A stretch of DNA of 64,000 nt from an uncultured Prevotellaceae bacterium (GTDB lineage Bacteria; Bacteroidota; Bacteroidia; Bacteroidales; Bacteroidaceae): assembly GCA_947167515.1 (NCBI GenBank), contig CAMVIM010000014.1, forward strand, positions 1 through 64,000, in the 5' to 3' direction. Below the pieces are notes generated by a model, which worked only from the letters and a program-made list of their open reading frames with translations, had not been told where the DNA came from and searched no databases. The translations under genes and the position numbers were made by a program. This document shows, in pieces, positions 15,270-24,281 of the stretch. Position 1 is the stretch's first letter. Every line of letters starts with the position of its first letter.

Positions 15270-15868
15270 TTGAAAATCAATTATACCAAGACTTGCAACC
15301 GAATAAGCAGCGAGAGCAGAGCCAAACTTGTTCGAGCTTTGCCGAGAGGCGAATGAGGAAGGCGAGTCGCCAAATGGATGCCGCCTTCGCATTGGAGGTG
15401 TTGGATAAGGCTCCATACGTAACAGTCAGCATGACCAGACCCGATGGGACACCATACGGATTGCCATTGTCACTGGCGCGTATAGATGAGAAAACCTTCT
15501 ATTTCCATTGTGCTTTGGAAGGTGACAAGTTAGACTGCATAGCACACTGTCCGACGGTATTCCTGTCGGCAGTTACCAAATGTGCGCCCACTGTTGGTCC
15601 GAAAGACGGGAGCTTTACGCTACAGTACAAATCGGCAACGGCTATCGGAATAGCTGAGATTGTGACAGACCGCGAAGAGAAGATCTCAGCATTGAGAGCC
15701 ATCTGCCAACGTTTCCTCCCTCACCACATGGATGCTTTCGATGATGCCATTGCCCGCAGTCTTGAACGGACGGCAGTAGTGCGTATCACCTTGACTGAAC
15801 CTCCTGTTGGTAAGCGCAAGCAGTATGACAAACAGGGAGAAGAGATGAAATGGGGACGAATGGAATGA
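15260..15868 (+). CDS. PNPOx-like FMN-binding protein
   Basis: From residue 32 onward the protein is a pyridoxamine-5'-phosphate-oxidase-like split barrel (MRKASRQMDAAFALEVLDKA, YVTVSMTRPDGTPYGLPLSL, FYFHCALEGDKLDCI, VFLSAVTKCAP), as in NimA-type 5-nitroimidazole-resistance relatives. The first 31 residues are an extension that originates in the repeated promoter module and is not typical of the family; the ATG at 15353 may be the functional start. The start shown is the ATG at the end of the repeat. Confidence 0.85.
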   Translation: MESFENQLYQDLQPNKQREQSQTCSSFAERRMRKASRQMDAAFALEVLDKAPYVTVSMTRPDGTPYGLPLSLARIDEKTFYFHCALEGDKLDCIAHCPTVFLSAVTKCAPTVGPKDGSFTLQYKSATAIGIAEIVTDREEKISALRAICQRFLPHHMDAFDDAIARSLERTAVVRITLTEPPVGKRKQYDKQGEEMKWGRME

Positions 15869-15873
15869 GTTTA

Positions 15874-17028
15874 TTACCGCTCCAGTTTCTGTTTGACATT
15901 CCAGCTCTTGCCATCCTCGACCAGCTTGCCGTTTGACCAACTTTTCTGGAGATAGGTATAGGAACCGTCGCGTGCCATGTAGTGACTGAAAATGCACCGG
16001 TAGGCAGCATCCACCTCTGCATTGGCGATGTCGCGGAAACTTGGATAGAGGGTGAAGGTCACGTTGCCCTCGTTCCAGTCGGCAATCCATGCGTCATAAT
16101 AGAGGAACGTCTGGTCAGTCACCTTCTGACCACCAAGACAAATGAGCAAATCGGGTGTACCATCGAAGTTCACGTCCTTCTCGATGACATTGCCGAATTT
16201 CGCCATGTCTCCTGGACGGTCTTCCACCTTTGTCTCCAGCACTTGAAATATTTTGCCGTCCCTATTACGGACAATTGCCTCGTAGCCAGGATTGGCACCA
16301 TTAGCATCGACGATGCGAAGGCTCACATCGTAGTCCTCCCATGTTTCCTTGGGACCAATAGGACCGTCCTTGAACGAGAGTTTCTGTCCATATTTGCTTT
16401 TTTGATGGAATCGCATGCCGTCCCATTGGCAGTCGATGACGATTTCTGTCTTGCCCTTATATTCATCCGATGGGAAAGCGGTGGCGATGATGTTTTTGTC
16501 GGTGATGGGCAACGAGAACTGTGCGACTTCGCGTCCAGGCACATCGATGTCCACGCCTAAGTCTTGGGTGCTTGCCCAGTTCATTCTGCGGGTCTTCGAG
16601 TCATAGATATAGAATGACAGTCCCGAATGTTCCGTGTCAACAGGACGTCCATCCCAGATGAGCCTCACACTGGTGGCAAAGAGTTTGTGGCGATTGTCAG
16701 CGCAGTTCCAGTAGCAGAACTCGCACGTGTTTTCGTCGCGCATTCCGTCCACCATGTTGATTTCCTCATATCGTACATATCCATTGGCAGTGTTCACCGT
16801 CCATGCGCCCTTGCTCTTCTTGCCCTGCTGACGAAGTTTCCATTGGTCACTCAGGTTGCCCAAATATTCGCCCAGCTCTTCCTGCGACAGGAGGGCACTT
16901 ACGAAGTCTGTAATGGTGGGACGTTCGCCCTTGAAGTTCACCGGGATGGAATAGTCTTCATCCTGAGCATGCATTGACAGGCACATGCCCATCATGATGG
17001 TCCATGCCATCAACATTCTCTTCATCAT
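15874..17028 (-). CDS. Exported hypothetical protein with an FG-GAP-like segment
   Basis: The product (384 residues from the ATG at 17028) has a signal peptide with a long hydrophobic core ending MHAQ. I do not recognise the family in the N-terminal 230 residues. Near residues 285-310 a DVNFDGTPDLLICLG segment is a calcium-binding-like FG-GAP/VCBS motif, similar to proteins that describe a recorded value versus an actual one. The upstream codons to 17064 lie almost on the predicted transcript start and are less likely. It is transcribed from module copy 3. Confidence 0.7.
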   Translation of the reverse strand: MMKRMLMAWTIMMGMCLSMHAQDEDYSIPVNFKGERPTITDFVSALLSQEELGEYLGNLSDQWKLRQQGKKSKGAWTVNTANGYVRYEEINMVDGMRDENTCEFCYWNCADNRHKLFATSVRLIWDGRPVDTEHSGLSFYIYDSKTRRMNWASTQDLGVDIDVPGREVAQFSLPITDKNIIATAFPSDEYKGKTEIVIDCQWDGMRFHQKSKYGQKLSFKDGPIGPKETWEDYDVSLRIVDANGANPGYEAIVRNRDGKIFQVLETKVEDRPGDMAKFGNVIEKDVNFDGTPDLLICLGGQKVTDQTFLYYDAWIADWNEGNVTFTLYPSFRDIANAEVDAAYRCIFSHYMARDGSYTYLQKSWSNGKLVEDGKSWNVKQKLER

Positions 17029-17072
17029 CTGATTTCTTTTCTGTATAGTTTCTTGTTGTATCATTTAATTTG

Positions 17073-17192
17073 CTGACAAAAGTACGAAAAAACGATGATA
17101 TTCTTCCGAATTAAACGTTAAGATGTGATGTTTGAACATGATTCTCATGAAAAAAGTGTAATTTTGTAGCGTTTTAGTATGATTGATATGGA
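17073..17192. repeat. Divergent promoter module, copy 3
   Basis: This is a diverged version of the modules at 9326 and 15143: the same order of blocks and the same two -7 boxes, with scattered substitutions and the loss of several bases near the end. The ATG at 17188 sits where the module ATG lies in the other copies. Confidence 0.82.
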
Positions 17193-17745
17193 TAATAAAG
17201 ACCCTATGGAATGGGAGGTGCTTGAGAGTGAGTACCTGTACCAAAGACCTTGGCTGACGGCAAGGCGGGAGCATGTCAAGTTGCCGACAGGCGCTGAGAT
17301 ACACGACTTCTATGTGTTGGAGTACCCGGAGTTCTGCAATGTGATTGCCATCACGCAGGAGGGCAAGTTCCTGATGGAGCGCCAGTACCGTCACGCCCAG
17401 CATCTGACGGGATATGAGATTCCTGCTGGATGCGTGGAGGAGGGCGAAGACCCGATGGAGGCCGCCAAGCGTGAACTCTATGAAGAGACGGGCTTCGGCG
17501 GTGGCGAATGGAGCCACTTCATGACCATCAGCCCCAATGCTGGAGCCTGCACCAACCATAGCCACACCTTTCTGGCCGTGGGCGTCGAACAGATTTCCAC
17601 TCAGCACCTCGAAGCCTCTGAGGACATCAAGATTGTGCTCATGGAGCAAGACGAGGTCATCCGGATGCTGAAGAATGACGATTTCCACCAAGCGATGATG
17701 GCAGCCCCATTGTGGAAATACTTCGCGATGAATAAGCTGATTTGA
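17188..17745 (+). CDS. Nudix hydrolase, ADP-ribose pyrophosphatase-like
   Basis: A full Nudix box is visible (GCVEEGEDPMEAAKREL then YEETGF), in a 185-residue protein of the ADP-ribose diphosphatase group; the preceding FYVLEYPEFCNVIAI and LMERQYRHAQHL strands fit. It would split ADP-ribose or a related nucleoside diphosphate into two phosphates. The start at 17188 corresponds by alignment to the ATG at the end of the repeated module; an ATG at 17179 in the same frame would add three residues. Confidence 0.9.
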   Translation: MDNKDPMEWEVLESEYLYQRPWLTARREHVKLPTGAEIHDFYVLEYPEFCNVIAITQEGKFLMERQYRHAQHLTGYEIPAGCVEEGEDPMEAAKRELYEETGFGGGEWSHFMTISPNAGACTNHSHTFLAVGVEQISTQHLEASEDIKIVLMEQDEVIRMLKNDDFHQAMMAAPLWKYFAMNKLI

Positions 17746-17839
17746 TATAAACTGAAAAATCATAGAGTTACATAAAATTGTTTGACGAATACTTTATTGA
17801 GAGAACACCTCGGAAATAACCCCTAAACCCTAACAATAT

Positions 17840-18478
17840 ATGACACCACAAGAACAAAGAAATGATTTGTTGGCTCAGAAGATGATTAAGAATTTGAACC
17901 GACGCAATATGGAAGCTTTCTATTGCCCGACGGGAGAAGAGGCTGTCCGGAAAGTGTCTGAACTGATTGAAGACGGGAGTTATGTGACATGGGGAGGCTC
18001 GATGAGCGTCCGCGACCTTGGCATTCCAGATGTGCTCAGAAAACGTAAAACCTTGGAGGTGCTGGACCGTGACTTGGCAAAGACTTCTGAGGAAGCACAA
18101 GCCATCTGTCTGAGGGCATTCTCGGCAGACGTCTATCTGACCAGCGCCAATGCCATTTCCGAAGATGGTGTCATCGTCAACATCGACGGCAACGGCAACC
18201 GGGTGGCAGCCATCACATGGGGCCCCAAGAAGGTCATCTTCATCATTGGCATGAACAAGGTGGCACAGACCGTGGAGGCGGCGCTTGCAAGGGCAAGAGG
18301 CACGGCATCTCCCATCAACGCCCAGCGTTTCGACATCAAGACCCCCTGCAAGGTGGACGGTATGTGTCACAACTGCAACTCTCCTGAGTGCATTTGCAGT
18401 TACGTCCATTTTCTGCGCAACTCCCGAAACAAAGGCCGCCATGTGGTCGTGCTGGTAGGGGAGGACCTTGGATATTGA
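17840..18478 (+). CDS. LUD domain protein
   Basis: The 212-residue protein is a single LUD (lactate-utilisation, LutC/YkgG-like) domain: VTWGGSMSVRDLGI, LTSANAISEDGVIVNIDGNG, NRVAAITWGPKKVIFIIGMN. A C-terminal cysteine cluster (CHNCNSPECIC) could bind a metal or an iron-sulfur centre. No lutA or lutB gene is adjacent, so a role in lactate oxidation is not supported by context. It is 94 bp from the Nudix gene. Confidence 0.88.
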   Translation: MTPQEQRNDLLAQKMIKNLNRRNMEAFYCPTGEEAVRKVSELIEDGSYVTWGGSMSVRDLGIPDVLRKRKTLEVLDRDLAKTSEEAQAICLRAFSADVYLTSANAISEDGVIVNIDGNGNRVAAITWGPKKVIFIIGMNKVAQTVEAALARARGTASPINAQRFDIKTPCKVDGMCHNCNSPECICSYVHFLRNSRNKGRHVVVLVGEDLGY

Positions 18479-18619
18479 TGCTGCATGGTCTTTAAACTTT
18501 ATTTTTTTCTCTGTCCGCATGGTCTTTAAACTTTAAACTCTAAACTTTAAACTTTATTTTTCTGTTGCAAATTTACGGCCTTTACCAGCCCCCTCGAAGA
18601 AAGTTTACCAATTTTTTTT

Positions 18620-18701
18620 ACACGCCGTTCTTTATTAAGTGTACACGCCGTATGAACTATAGTTCTTACGTCGTGTATAGGTTAACTCTACCGTCGTGTA
18701 C
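18620..18701. repeat. Cluster of four 9-11 bp words, two in each orientation
   Basis: TACACGCCGT occurs at 18620-18629 and 18643-18652, and the near-inverse ACGTCGTGTA and ACCGTCGTGTA occur at 18669-18678 and 18691-18701. The spacing is 23, 26 and 22 bp. It could be a regulator binding array. Confidence 0.6.
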
Positions 18702-18814
18702 CCTTTAATTCGCATAGTGTAACTTTGTAACTTTGTAATTTTGTAACTCTCGTGCGGAGGCGCGTATATAATATATAATATATAATAAAATATAATATAT
18801 AATATATATCCCCT

Positions 18815-18967
18815 TAAGAAACCCCCTATTTAGTATCCCCCAAACCACAACATGAAATGACAAAATGACAAAATTACAAAGTTACACATTGTTCTCATAA
18901 TTAATAAAATATAATATATATAAATATATATTTCCCTAAGAAACCCCCTATTTAGTATCCCCCAAAC
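18815..18967. repeat. 31-bp direct repeat, two copies
   Basis: The same 31 bases (taagaaaccccctatttagt and onward) occur at 18815-18845 and 18937-18967, each preceded by an AT-only run, giving a 122-bp period. Confidence 0.85.
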
Positions 18968-19307
18968 GACAATACAAAAAATGAAAAAATGAAAAAGTGA
19001 AAAAGAGATTTTTGTGCAACAAACTTTATATCAGAAAGTTATCATAAATAGCTTGTTTTTACTTACCTGCTTTTTGTGGTCATTTCTCCCATTTTTTTGC
19101 GATTCAGCCCCTCTTTTTTGACCTTTTCACACCCCATTTCCACCCCTCCAGCGCTCAAACTCTATTGTTTTTTGCAAAAAATCGTGTTCCTCCAGAGTGC
19201 CCAGTTGGGACAAAAAAGGGGGCAGAAATGGTGGGAAACACCCCCAAAATGACACTCCAAGCACTCAATTTCTGTCATAGAAAGGCAAAAAACACACCCA
19301 ATTTTAT

Positions 19308-19338
19308 TTTGTAGTGTGATGATTTTTTTGTAACTTTG
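19308..19338 (+). promoter_or_regulatory. Promoter of the restriction-methylation operon
   Basis: TTTG at 19308-19311, a 19-nt spacer and TAACTTTG at 19331-19338 match the Bacteroidetes consensus; the ATG of the enzyme follows 46 bp later. Confidence 0.75.
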
Positions 19339-19384
19339 CAAGTGAAAAACCTAATGTAATACCAATAATTCAGTACACACATAT

Positions 19385-22309
19385 ATGAAGACGGAGAAAC
19401 AGATGGCGGTAGCAGCTGCGGAGTTTGCAGAGCGTTGGAAAGGCAGGGGATATGAAAGAGGTGAATCGCAACCCTTTTGGATTGATTTGCTTTCGAATGT
19501 GTTTGGGATAGAGACACCTTCTGATGGCTTTATCACTTTTGAAGACCATCGAATGGTGGATGCTTCCAACTTCATTGATGGTCGCATCCTTTCCACGCGT
19601 GTGCTGATTGAACAGAAATCTTTGGGGGTGGATTTGCGTGCAGGAAGACGACAAAGTGATGGTTCTGTGCTCAATCCGTTCCAACAAGCTCGTCGTTATG
19701 TGGTTAGCTTACCTGTTTCTGAGCATCCTCGTTGGATTGTGACATGTAATTTCTCCGAATTCCTTGTCTATGATATGGAACACCCCAATGGAGAACCAGA
19801 ACAGATACTGCTTGAAAATTTGGGTAAAGAGTATTATCGCTTGTTGTTCCTTGTCGATGCAAAGAACGAACATTTAAGTAAGGAAATGCAAGTGTCGATG
19901 CAGGCAGGTGAGATAGTTGGCAAGATATATGAGGCTCTTCTGAAGCAATATGATGACGAGTCGCCCGAAGTTTTGCGATGGTTGAATATTCTTTGTGTAC
20001 GTATAGTGTTTTGTTTGTATGCAGAAGATGCAGGGGTGTTTGCTCACGACCAATTCCATGACTTCCTTGTGACTTATGAAGCGAAAGACTTGCGTCGTGC
20101 ATTGCGTGACTTGTTTGAGGTACTGAACACCCCAGTGGAAAAGCGAAGTAAGTATCTGCAAGAAGAATTAAAAGCCTTCCCATATACTAATGGCGGACTT
20201 TTTGAAGAAGAAATAGAGATTCCGCAGTTTACTGAAGAACTGAAAGAAATCTTGTTGCAGAACGCAAGTTTTGACTTCGACTGGAGCGAAATATCACCTA
20301 CCATATTTGGAGCTGTATTTGAAAGTACGCTCAACCCGGAAACTCGTCGTAGTGGTGGTATGCACTATACTTCAATTGAAAACATCCACAAGGTTATTGA
20401 CCCTCTATTCTTGAATGACTTGCGTCGAGAATTGGAAGAGATTTTGGAGGAAAAGGTTGAGAAGCAACGGCAGAAGAAACTTGATGCCTACCAAGACCGT
20501 TTGGCATCGTTGACATTCCTTGATCCTGCTTGTGGTTCGGGAAACTTCCTAACAGAAACATATCTTTCCCTTCGCCGTTTGGAGAATGAAGTTATCCGCG
20601 AACGTCACCATGGTCAGTCTTTCCTTGGATTTGAGGAAGTGAACCCTATCAAAGTGAGCATTCTGCAATTTTACGGCATTGAGATAAATGACTTCGCAGT
20701 AACTGTTGCCACGACAGCGCTTTGGATTAGTGAGGCTCAGATGCTCCGCGAAACAGAGAAGATAATTCGTCGTGATATAGATTTCCTGCCCTTGAAGTCT
20801 TATCATAACATCCGTGAAGGTAATGCCTTAAGAATGGATTGGGATGTGATAGAAGTTAAGAACGATGTCCCCACCATTCATGCTAAAAATGTGCATCTGA
20901 TTGTTGAACCAGAGCGGATGTTGGCTGGTGAACCAGTTGTAGAGTACAATGAAATCAATGTCGTGACTACCCATTTTGATGGCGAGGTAAAACCGAACAT
21001 GAGACGATATGAGGTTCGCTATGATTATATTATTGGCAATCCTCCATTTGTGGGATATTCTTTACAAAGTAAGGAACAGAAAGATGATATTTTAAAAATA
21101 TTTGTTGATAGAAAAGGAAAACCATATAAAACAGCAGGAAAGATAGACTATGTAGCTGGCTGGTATTATAAAGCAGCTCAATTGGTTCACAGACACAAAA
21201 CTCGTGCGGCTCTTGTATCAACAAATAGTATTACTCAGGGTGAACAGGTTGCAGCAATATGGAAACCATTGAAGGAACTATTTAATATTCATATAGATTT
21301 TGCTCATCGTACATTCCGATGGGATAGTGAGGCTTCACTGAAAGCCCATGTACATTGTGTTATTATCGGCTTCAGTAATTTAGATGTTCCAAAAGTCATT
21401 TATGATAATGAGAAACAAAAGAATGCAGAAAATATTAATGCATATTTGATTGATGCACCAAGTTTTTTCGCTGAAAGTCGTAAATTGCCAATATGTGAAG
21501 TTCCAGAAATGGTAACAGGAAATAGACCTGCAGATGGTGGTCACCTGATTATAGAAGCAGAAGATTATGCTGATTTTGTAAGGCAAGAGCCAGCTTCTAT
21601 ACCATATATTAAGAAATTGCTGGGAGCAGCAGAGTTTATTAATAACAAAGAAAGATGGTGCTTGTGGCTTGTTGGTGTTTCTCCTTCTGAATTGCGTCAA
21701 ATGCCCCTTGTAATGAAGCGTATTCAAGCATGCAAAGAAGATAGAGAAAATGCCCCTGACGAAGGAAGAAGAAAACTTGCTTTGATTCCACATCTGTTTA
21801 GAGAACAGCTGAATCCTGTAGCTTACATAATTGTTCCAGCTGTTTCTTCTGAACGTCGTCGCTATATACCTATGGGTTTTTTAGACGCAAATACAATTCC
21901 TACGAATCTGGTTCAGATTATTCCCGATGCTACACTATACCATTTCGGCATACTCGAAAGCAATGTTCACATGGCTTGGATGAGGACTGTATGTGGAAGA
22001 TTAAAGAGTGATTATCGCTACTCAAAAGATGTGGTTTACAACAACTTCCCTTGGCCTAATCCTACAGAAGAACAGAAGGCAAAGATAGAGCAGACAGCGC
22101 AAGCTATTCTTGATGCTCGTGCCAAATATCCAGACAGTTCTTTGGCAGACCTGTATGATGAACTGACAATGCCTGTAGAGTTGCGAAAAGCACATCAAGA
22201 AAATGATAGAGCAGTTATGCAAGCATACGGATTCCCTGTGAAGTCCACCTTTACGGAAAGTCAATGCGTAGCCGAGTTGTTCAAGTTGTATCAGAATCTG
22301 TCAAAATAA
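19385..22309 (+). CDS. MmeI-like (type IIL/IIG) restriction-methylation enzyme
   Basis: A single 974-residue polypeptide with a nuclease-like N-terminus (D65 and E76-Q-K78, the PD-ExK pattern) followed by a helical spacer, then an adenine methyltransferase: SAM motif FLDPACGSGNF (residues 378-388) and catalytic motif NPPF (552-555). The C-terminal third should carry the target-recognition domain. This architecture and length agree with MmeI-family enzymes, in which one protein both cuts and modifies. It heads an operon with an ATPase and a DUF3841 protein. It does not look truncated. Confidence 0.92.
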   Translation: MKTEKQMAVAAAEFAERWKGRGYERGESQPFWIDLLSNVFGIETPSDGFITFEDHRMVDASNFIDGRILSTRVLIEQKSLGVDLRAGRRQSDGSVLNPFQQARRYVVSLPVSEHPRWIVTCNFSEFLVYDMEHPNGEPEQILLENLGKEYYRLLFLVDAKNEHLSKEMQVSMQAGEIVGKIYEALLKQYDDESPEVLRWLNILCVRIVFCLYAEDAGVFAHDQFHDFLVTYEAKDLRRALRDLFEVLNTPVEKRSKYLQEELKAFPYTNGGLFEEEIEIPQFTEELKEILLQNASFDFDWSEISPTIFGAVFESTLNPETRRSGGMHYTSIENIHKVIDPLFLNDLRRELEEILEEKVEKQRQKKLDAYQDRLASLTFLDPACGSGNFLTETYLSLRRLENEVIRERHHGQSFLGFEEVNPIKVSILQFYGIEINDFAVTVATTALWISEAQMLRETEKIIRRDIDFLPLKSYHNIREGNALRMDWDVIEVKNDVPTIHAKNVHLIVEPERMLAGEPVVEYNEINVVTTHFDGEVKPNMRRYEVRYDYIIGNPPFVGYSLQSKEQKDDILKIFVDRKGKPYKTAGKIDYVAGWYYKAAQLVHRHKTRAALVSTNSITQGEQVAAIWKPLKELFNIHIDFAHRTFRWDSEASLKAHVHCVIIGFSNLDVPKVIYDNEKQKNAENINAYLIDAPSFFAESRKLPICEVPEMVTGNRPADGGHLIIEAEDYADFVRQEPASIPYIKKLLGAAEFINNKERWCLWLVGVSPSELRQMPLVMKRIQACKEDRENAPDEGRRKLALIPHLFREQLNPVAYIIVPAVSSERRRYIPMGFLDANTIPTNLVQIIPDATLYHFGILESNVHMAWMRTVCGRLKSDYRYSKDVVYNNFPWPNPTEEQKAKIEQTAQAILDARAKYPDSSLADLYDELTMPVELRKAHQENDRAVMQAYGFPVKSTFTESQCVAELFKLYQNLSK

Positions 22310-22315
22310 AATAAT

Positions 22316-23134
22316 ATGTATCTGGAGAACTTCCAATTCCCAAACGAAGACAAAAGGTCTTATCCTTATGATCTGCTGACACAGAAAGGTTTGGAGCATG
22401 TGAACTTTGCTCCCATCACCATCTTCTATGGGAATAACGGGTCAGGTAAGAGCACCCTGCTCAATATCATAGCAGAGTGTATCGGAATTCACGACAAGAC
22501 CTTAGGTAACACGAATGAGTATTTTAACGGCTATGCTCGGAAGTGTACATATACAGCAGGGGTGAATGGTATACCCAACGATAGCACGATGATCCGTTCT
22601 GAGGACATTATGCATCACATCTCCAATATTCGTAAACGGAATGCGGACATCGACAAACTGGTGCTGGGATGGCTAATGAAAGGTATGTCTCCTTCAATGC
22701 GAGGAACATTGCGAGGACGAATGCAAGTACAGGAAGAAATGGAAAATGTGTTCGAACATGGTGGTGATTCATTCCATAGCGTGATGGTGGGTAAGTTGAT
22801 GGAGAAAACCGATGAACAGTCCAATGGTGAAACTTCCATCAACTACTTCAAGGACAGGCTTATGCCCGACAACCTCTATTTGCTTGATGAGCCAGAGAAC
22901 TCTATGGCACCAGAGTTCCAACAGGAACTGGCGGATTTTATCTGCATTTTGGCATATCGGCTCAACTGCCAGTTCATTATTGCCTCGCATTCTCCCTTTA
23001 TGCTGTCCATACCAGATGCCCGCATCTATGACCTCGACCATAGTCCTGCACGGCAACGTGAATGGTACGAGTTGGAGAACATGAAAACTTATTACCAGTT
23101 GTTCCACAGATTTAGCGACAAGTTTGAGAAATGA
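22316..23134 (+). CDS. AAA family ATPase (ABC-like)
   Basis: The 272-residue protein has the Walker A motif YGNNGSGKST (residues 38-47), the Walker B/D-loop LYLLDEPEN (187-195) and the H-loop ASHSP (223-227), the ABC/RecF-type layout. No fused TOPRIM or nuclease domain is visible. It starts 6 bp after the restriction-methylation gene and overlaps the DUF3841 gene by 4 bp, so the three are one operon. I infer an accessory role in the defence function; similar stand-alone ATPases also occur outside defence loci. Confidence 0.88.
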   Translation: MYLENFQFPNEDKRSYPYDLLTQKGLEHVNFAPITIFYGNNGSGKSTLLNIIAECIGIHDKTLGNTNEYFNGYARKCTYTAGVNGIPNDSTMIRSEDIMHHISNIRKRNADIDKLVLGWLMKGMSPSMRGTLRGRMQVQEEMENVFEHGGDSFHSVMVGKLMEKTDEQSNGETSINYFKDRLMPDNLYLLDEPENSMAPEFQQELADFICILAYRLNCQFIIASHSPFMLSIPDARIYDLDHSPARQREWYELENMKTYYQLFHRFSDKFEK

Positions 23135-23757
23135 GACTTTGGACAATACAAGGAATAGTCATCTATGAACAGTTGCAACGTGAGGGTGTGGCATATTGTA
23201 CCAAACCCATCGTGTGGGACGACCCCATTTTTGTACGTGCTTATCATTGGATGGCAGAGCAGATGAGAAAGCGGATTGGAGAGCCACCCATCAAAGGCAT
23301 AGAATACCCCATGTGGGCATGGTATCAATATAATTCAGCCAAAGATAACAAACCGCCAAGAAGTCCGAAGGATATGATAGAGGGTGTGAATGCTTATATG
23401 GAAATAGAGATTCCCGACAACGAGGTGCTTTTATCAGACCTTGGTTCATGGCACGCTCCATTGAACGAATGCCCCCTTGATAATTGGAAAGAAATAGAAA
23501 AGGAAACAGACAAGTTAGATAAGGAAGCTGGGCGTATGTTGAGATTTGACGAGTATCCACTACATATTCAGAAAATGATAGAGAAGAGTTGGGAAGCAGT
23601 GTTTGACATCAATCGCCGCGACAAGACTGTTGGACGTACTCATCGACGTAATCGAAGCATTCAAGCTACATTCTGGGTGTTGAAGCCCGAGCACATCATA
23701 TCCGTTGAGTTTCTGGAGAAGAAAGGTGACGTGGTGAAAAGGATAAATTATGGATAG
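23131..23757 (+). CDS. DUF3841 domain protein
   Basis: The 208-residue protein begins MRLWTIQ, the hallmark start of DUF3841, and carries the family's PPIKGIEYPMWAWYQYN segment and the late LSDLGSWHAPLNECPL. The family has no established activity. Overlap of its ATG with the ATPase stop (ATGA) indicates coupled translation with the restriction-methylation and ATPase genes. Confidence 0.85.
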   Translation: MRLWTIQGIVIYEQLQREGVAYCTKPIVWDDPIFVRAYHWMAEQMRKRIGEPPIKGIEYPMWAWYQYNSAKDNKPPRSPKDMIEGVNAYMEIEIPDNEVLLSDLGSWHAPLNECPLDNWKEIEKETDKLDKEAGRMLRFDEYPLHIQKMIEKSWEAVFDINRRDKTVGRTHRRNRSIQATFWVLKPEHIISVEFLEKKGDVVKRINYG

Positions 23758-23787
23758 ATGTGTTGTTCTGTATGCAACGGAGAGAAA

Positions 23788-23808
23788 GATTCGGAAAATC
23801 ACCGAATC
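23788..23808 (+). terminator. Possible weak terminator after the defence operon
   Basis: A perfect 7-bp stem GATTCGG / CCGAATC with a 7-nt loop lies 30 bp after the DUF3841 stop; the T-tail behind it is poor. Confidence 0.4.
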
Positions 23809-23855
23809 AAGAATGTTTTCTGATGAAAAATGAGTAACTTTGTAGCAGATTTAAA

Positions 23856-24272
23856 ATGATAAGACCCATGATGAAAGTCATAGACGAACAGTTATTGAAT
23901 GGATTGGCAGAGCAAGCCAAGCAGTCGCCGAGGCTGAGGATGAACTACAACTTCCACCAGAGCCTTCAGGACAAGTGCCACCGTTTCCTCAATGCTTTGG
24001 AGCCTGGCACGCAGATTCCCGTGCACCATCATCCCACCAAGGACGAGACCTTTGTGATTCTGAAGGGTAGGGTGAAGGTGTCAACCTACAATGACGAGGG
24101 TGAAGTATTGGAGTCTTGCGTCCTGTGTCAGGCAGATGGCCGATACGGCGTTGACATACCCAAGAATGTCTGGCATGGTCTGGAATGCCTGGAGCCGAGT
24201 GTGCTGCTGGAGTGCAAGGAAGGCCCATTCGTCGAGCATGAAGTGGACGGGATATTGGAGATAAAGTCATAA
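23856..24272 (+). CDS. WbuC family cupin
   Basis: The product is a WbuC-like cupin: RLRMNYNFHQSLQDKCHRFL in the N-terminus, then the cupin motif HHHPTKDETFVILKGRVKV and the second motif with NVWHGLE. Metal binding by the histidines is expected. Such proteins are often found with sugar or lipopolysaccharide genes, but none is nearby. A TAACTTTG -7 box lies at 23835-23842. The start might be 23868 or 23871, which would give the family's usual MKVIDE start. Confidence 0.9.
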   Translation: MIRPMMKVIDEQLLNGLAEQAKQSPRLRMNYNFHQSLQDKCHRFLNALEPGTQIPVHHHPTKDETFVILKGRVKVSTYNDEGEVLESCVLCQADGRYGVDIPKNVWHGLECLEPSVLLECKEGPFVEHEVDGILEIKS

Positions 24273-24281
24273 AAGGAAAGC

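Larger units (their letters stand above)
18479..19307. other. AT-rich repeat tract without genes
   Basis: No credible gene is present in these 830 bases. The content is low-complexity runs (AATATATA, GAAAAA), repeated ctttaaact words near 18490-18560, several TAACTTTG/TAATTTTG words in series at 18720-18745, and the two repeat families listed separately. Confidence 0.75.
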
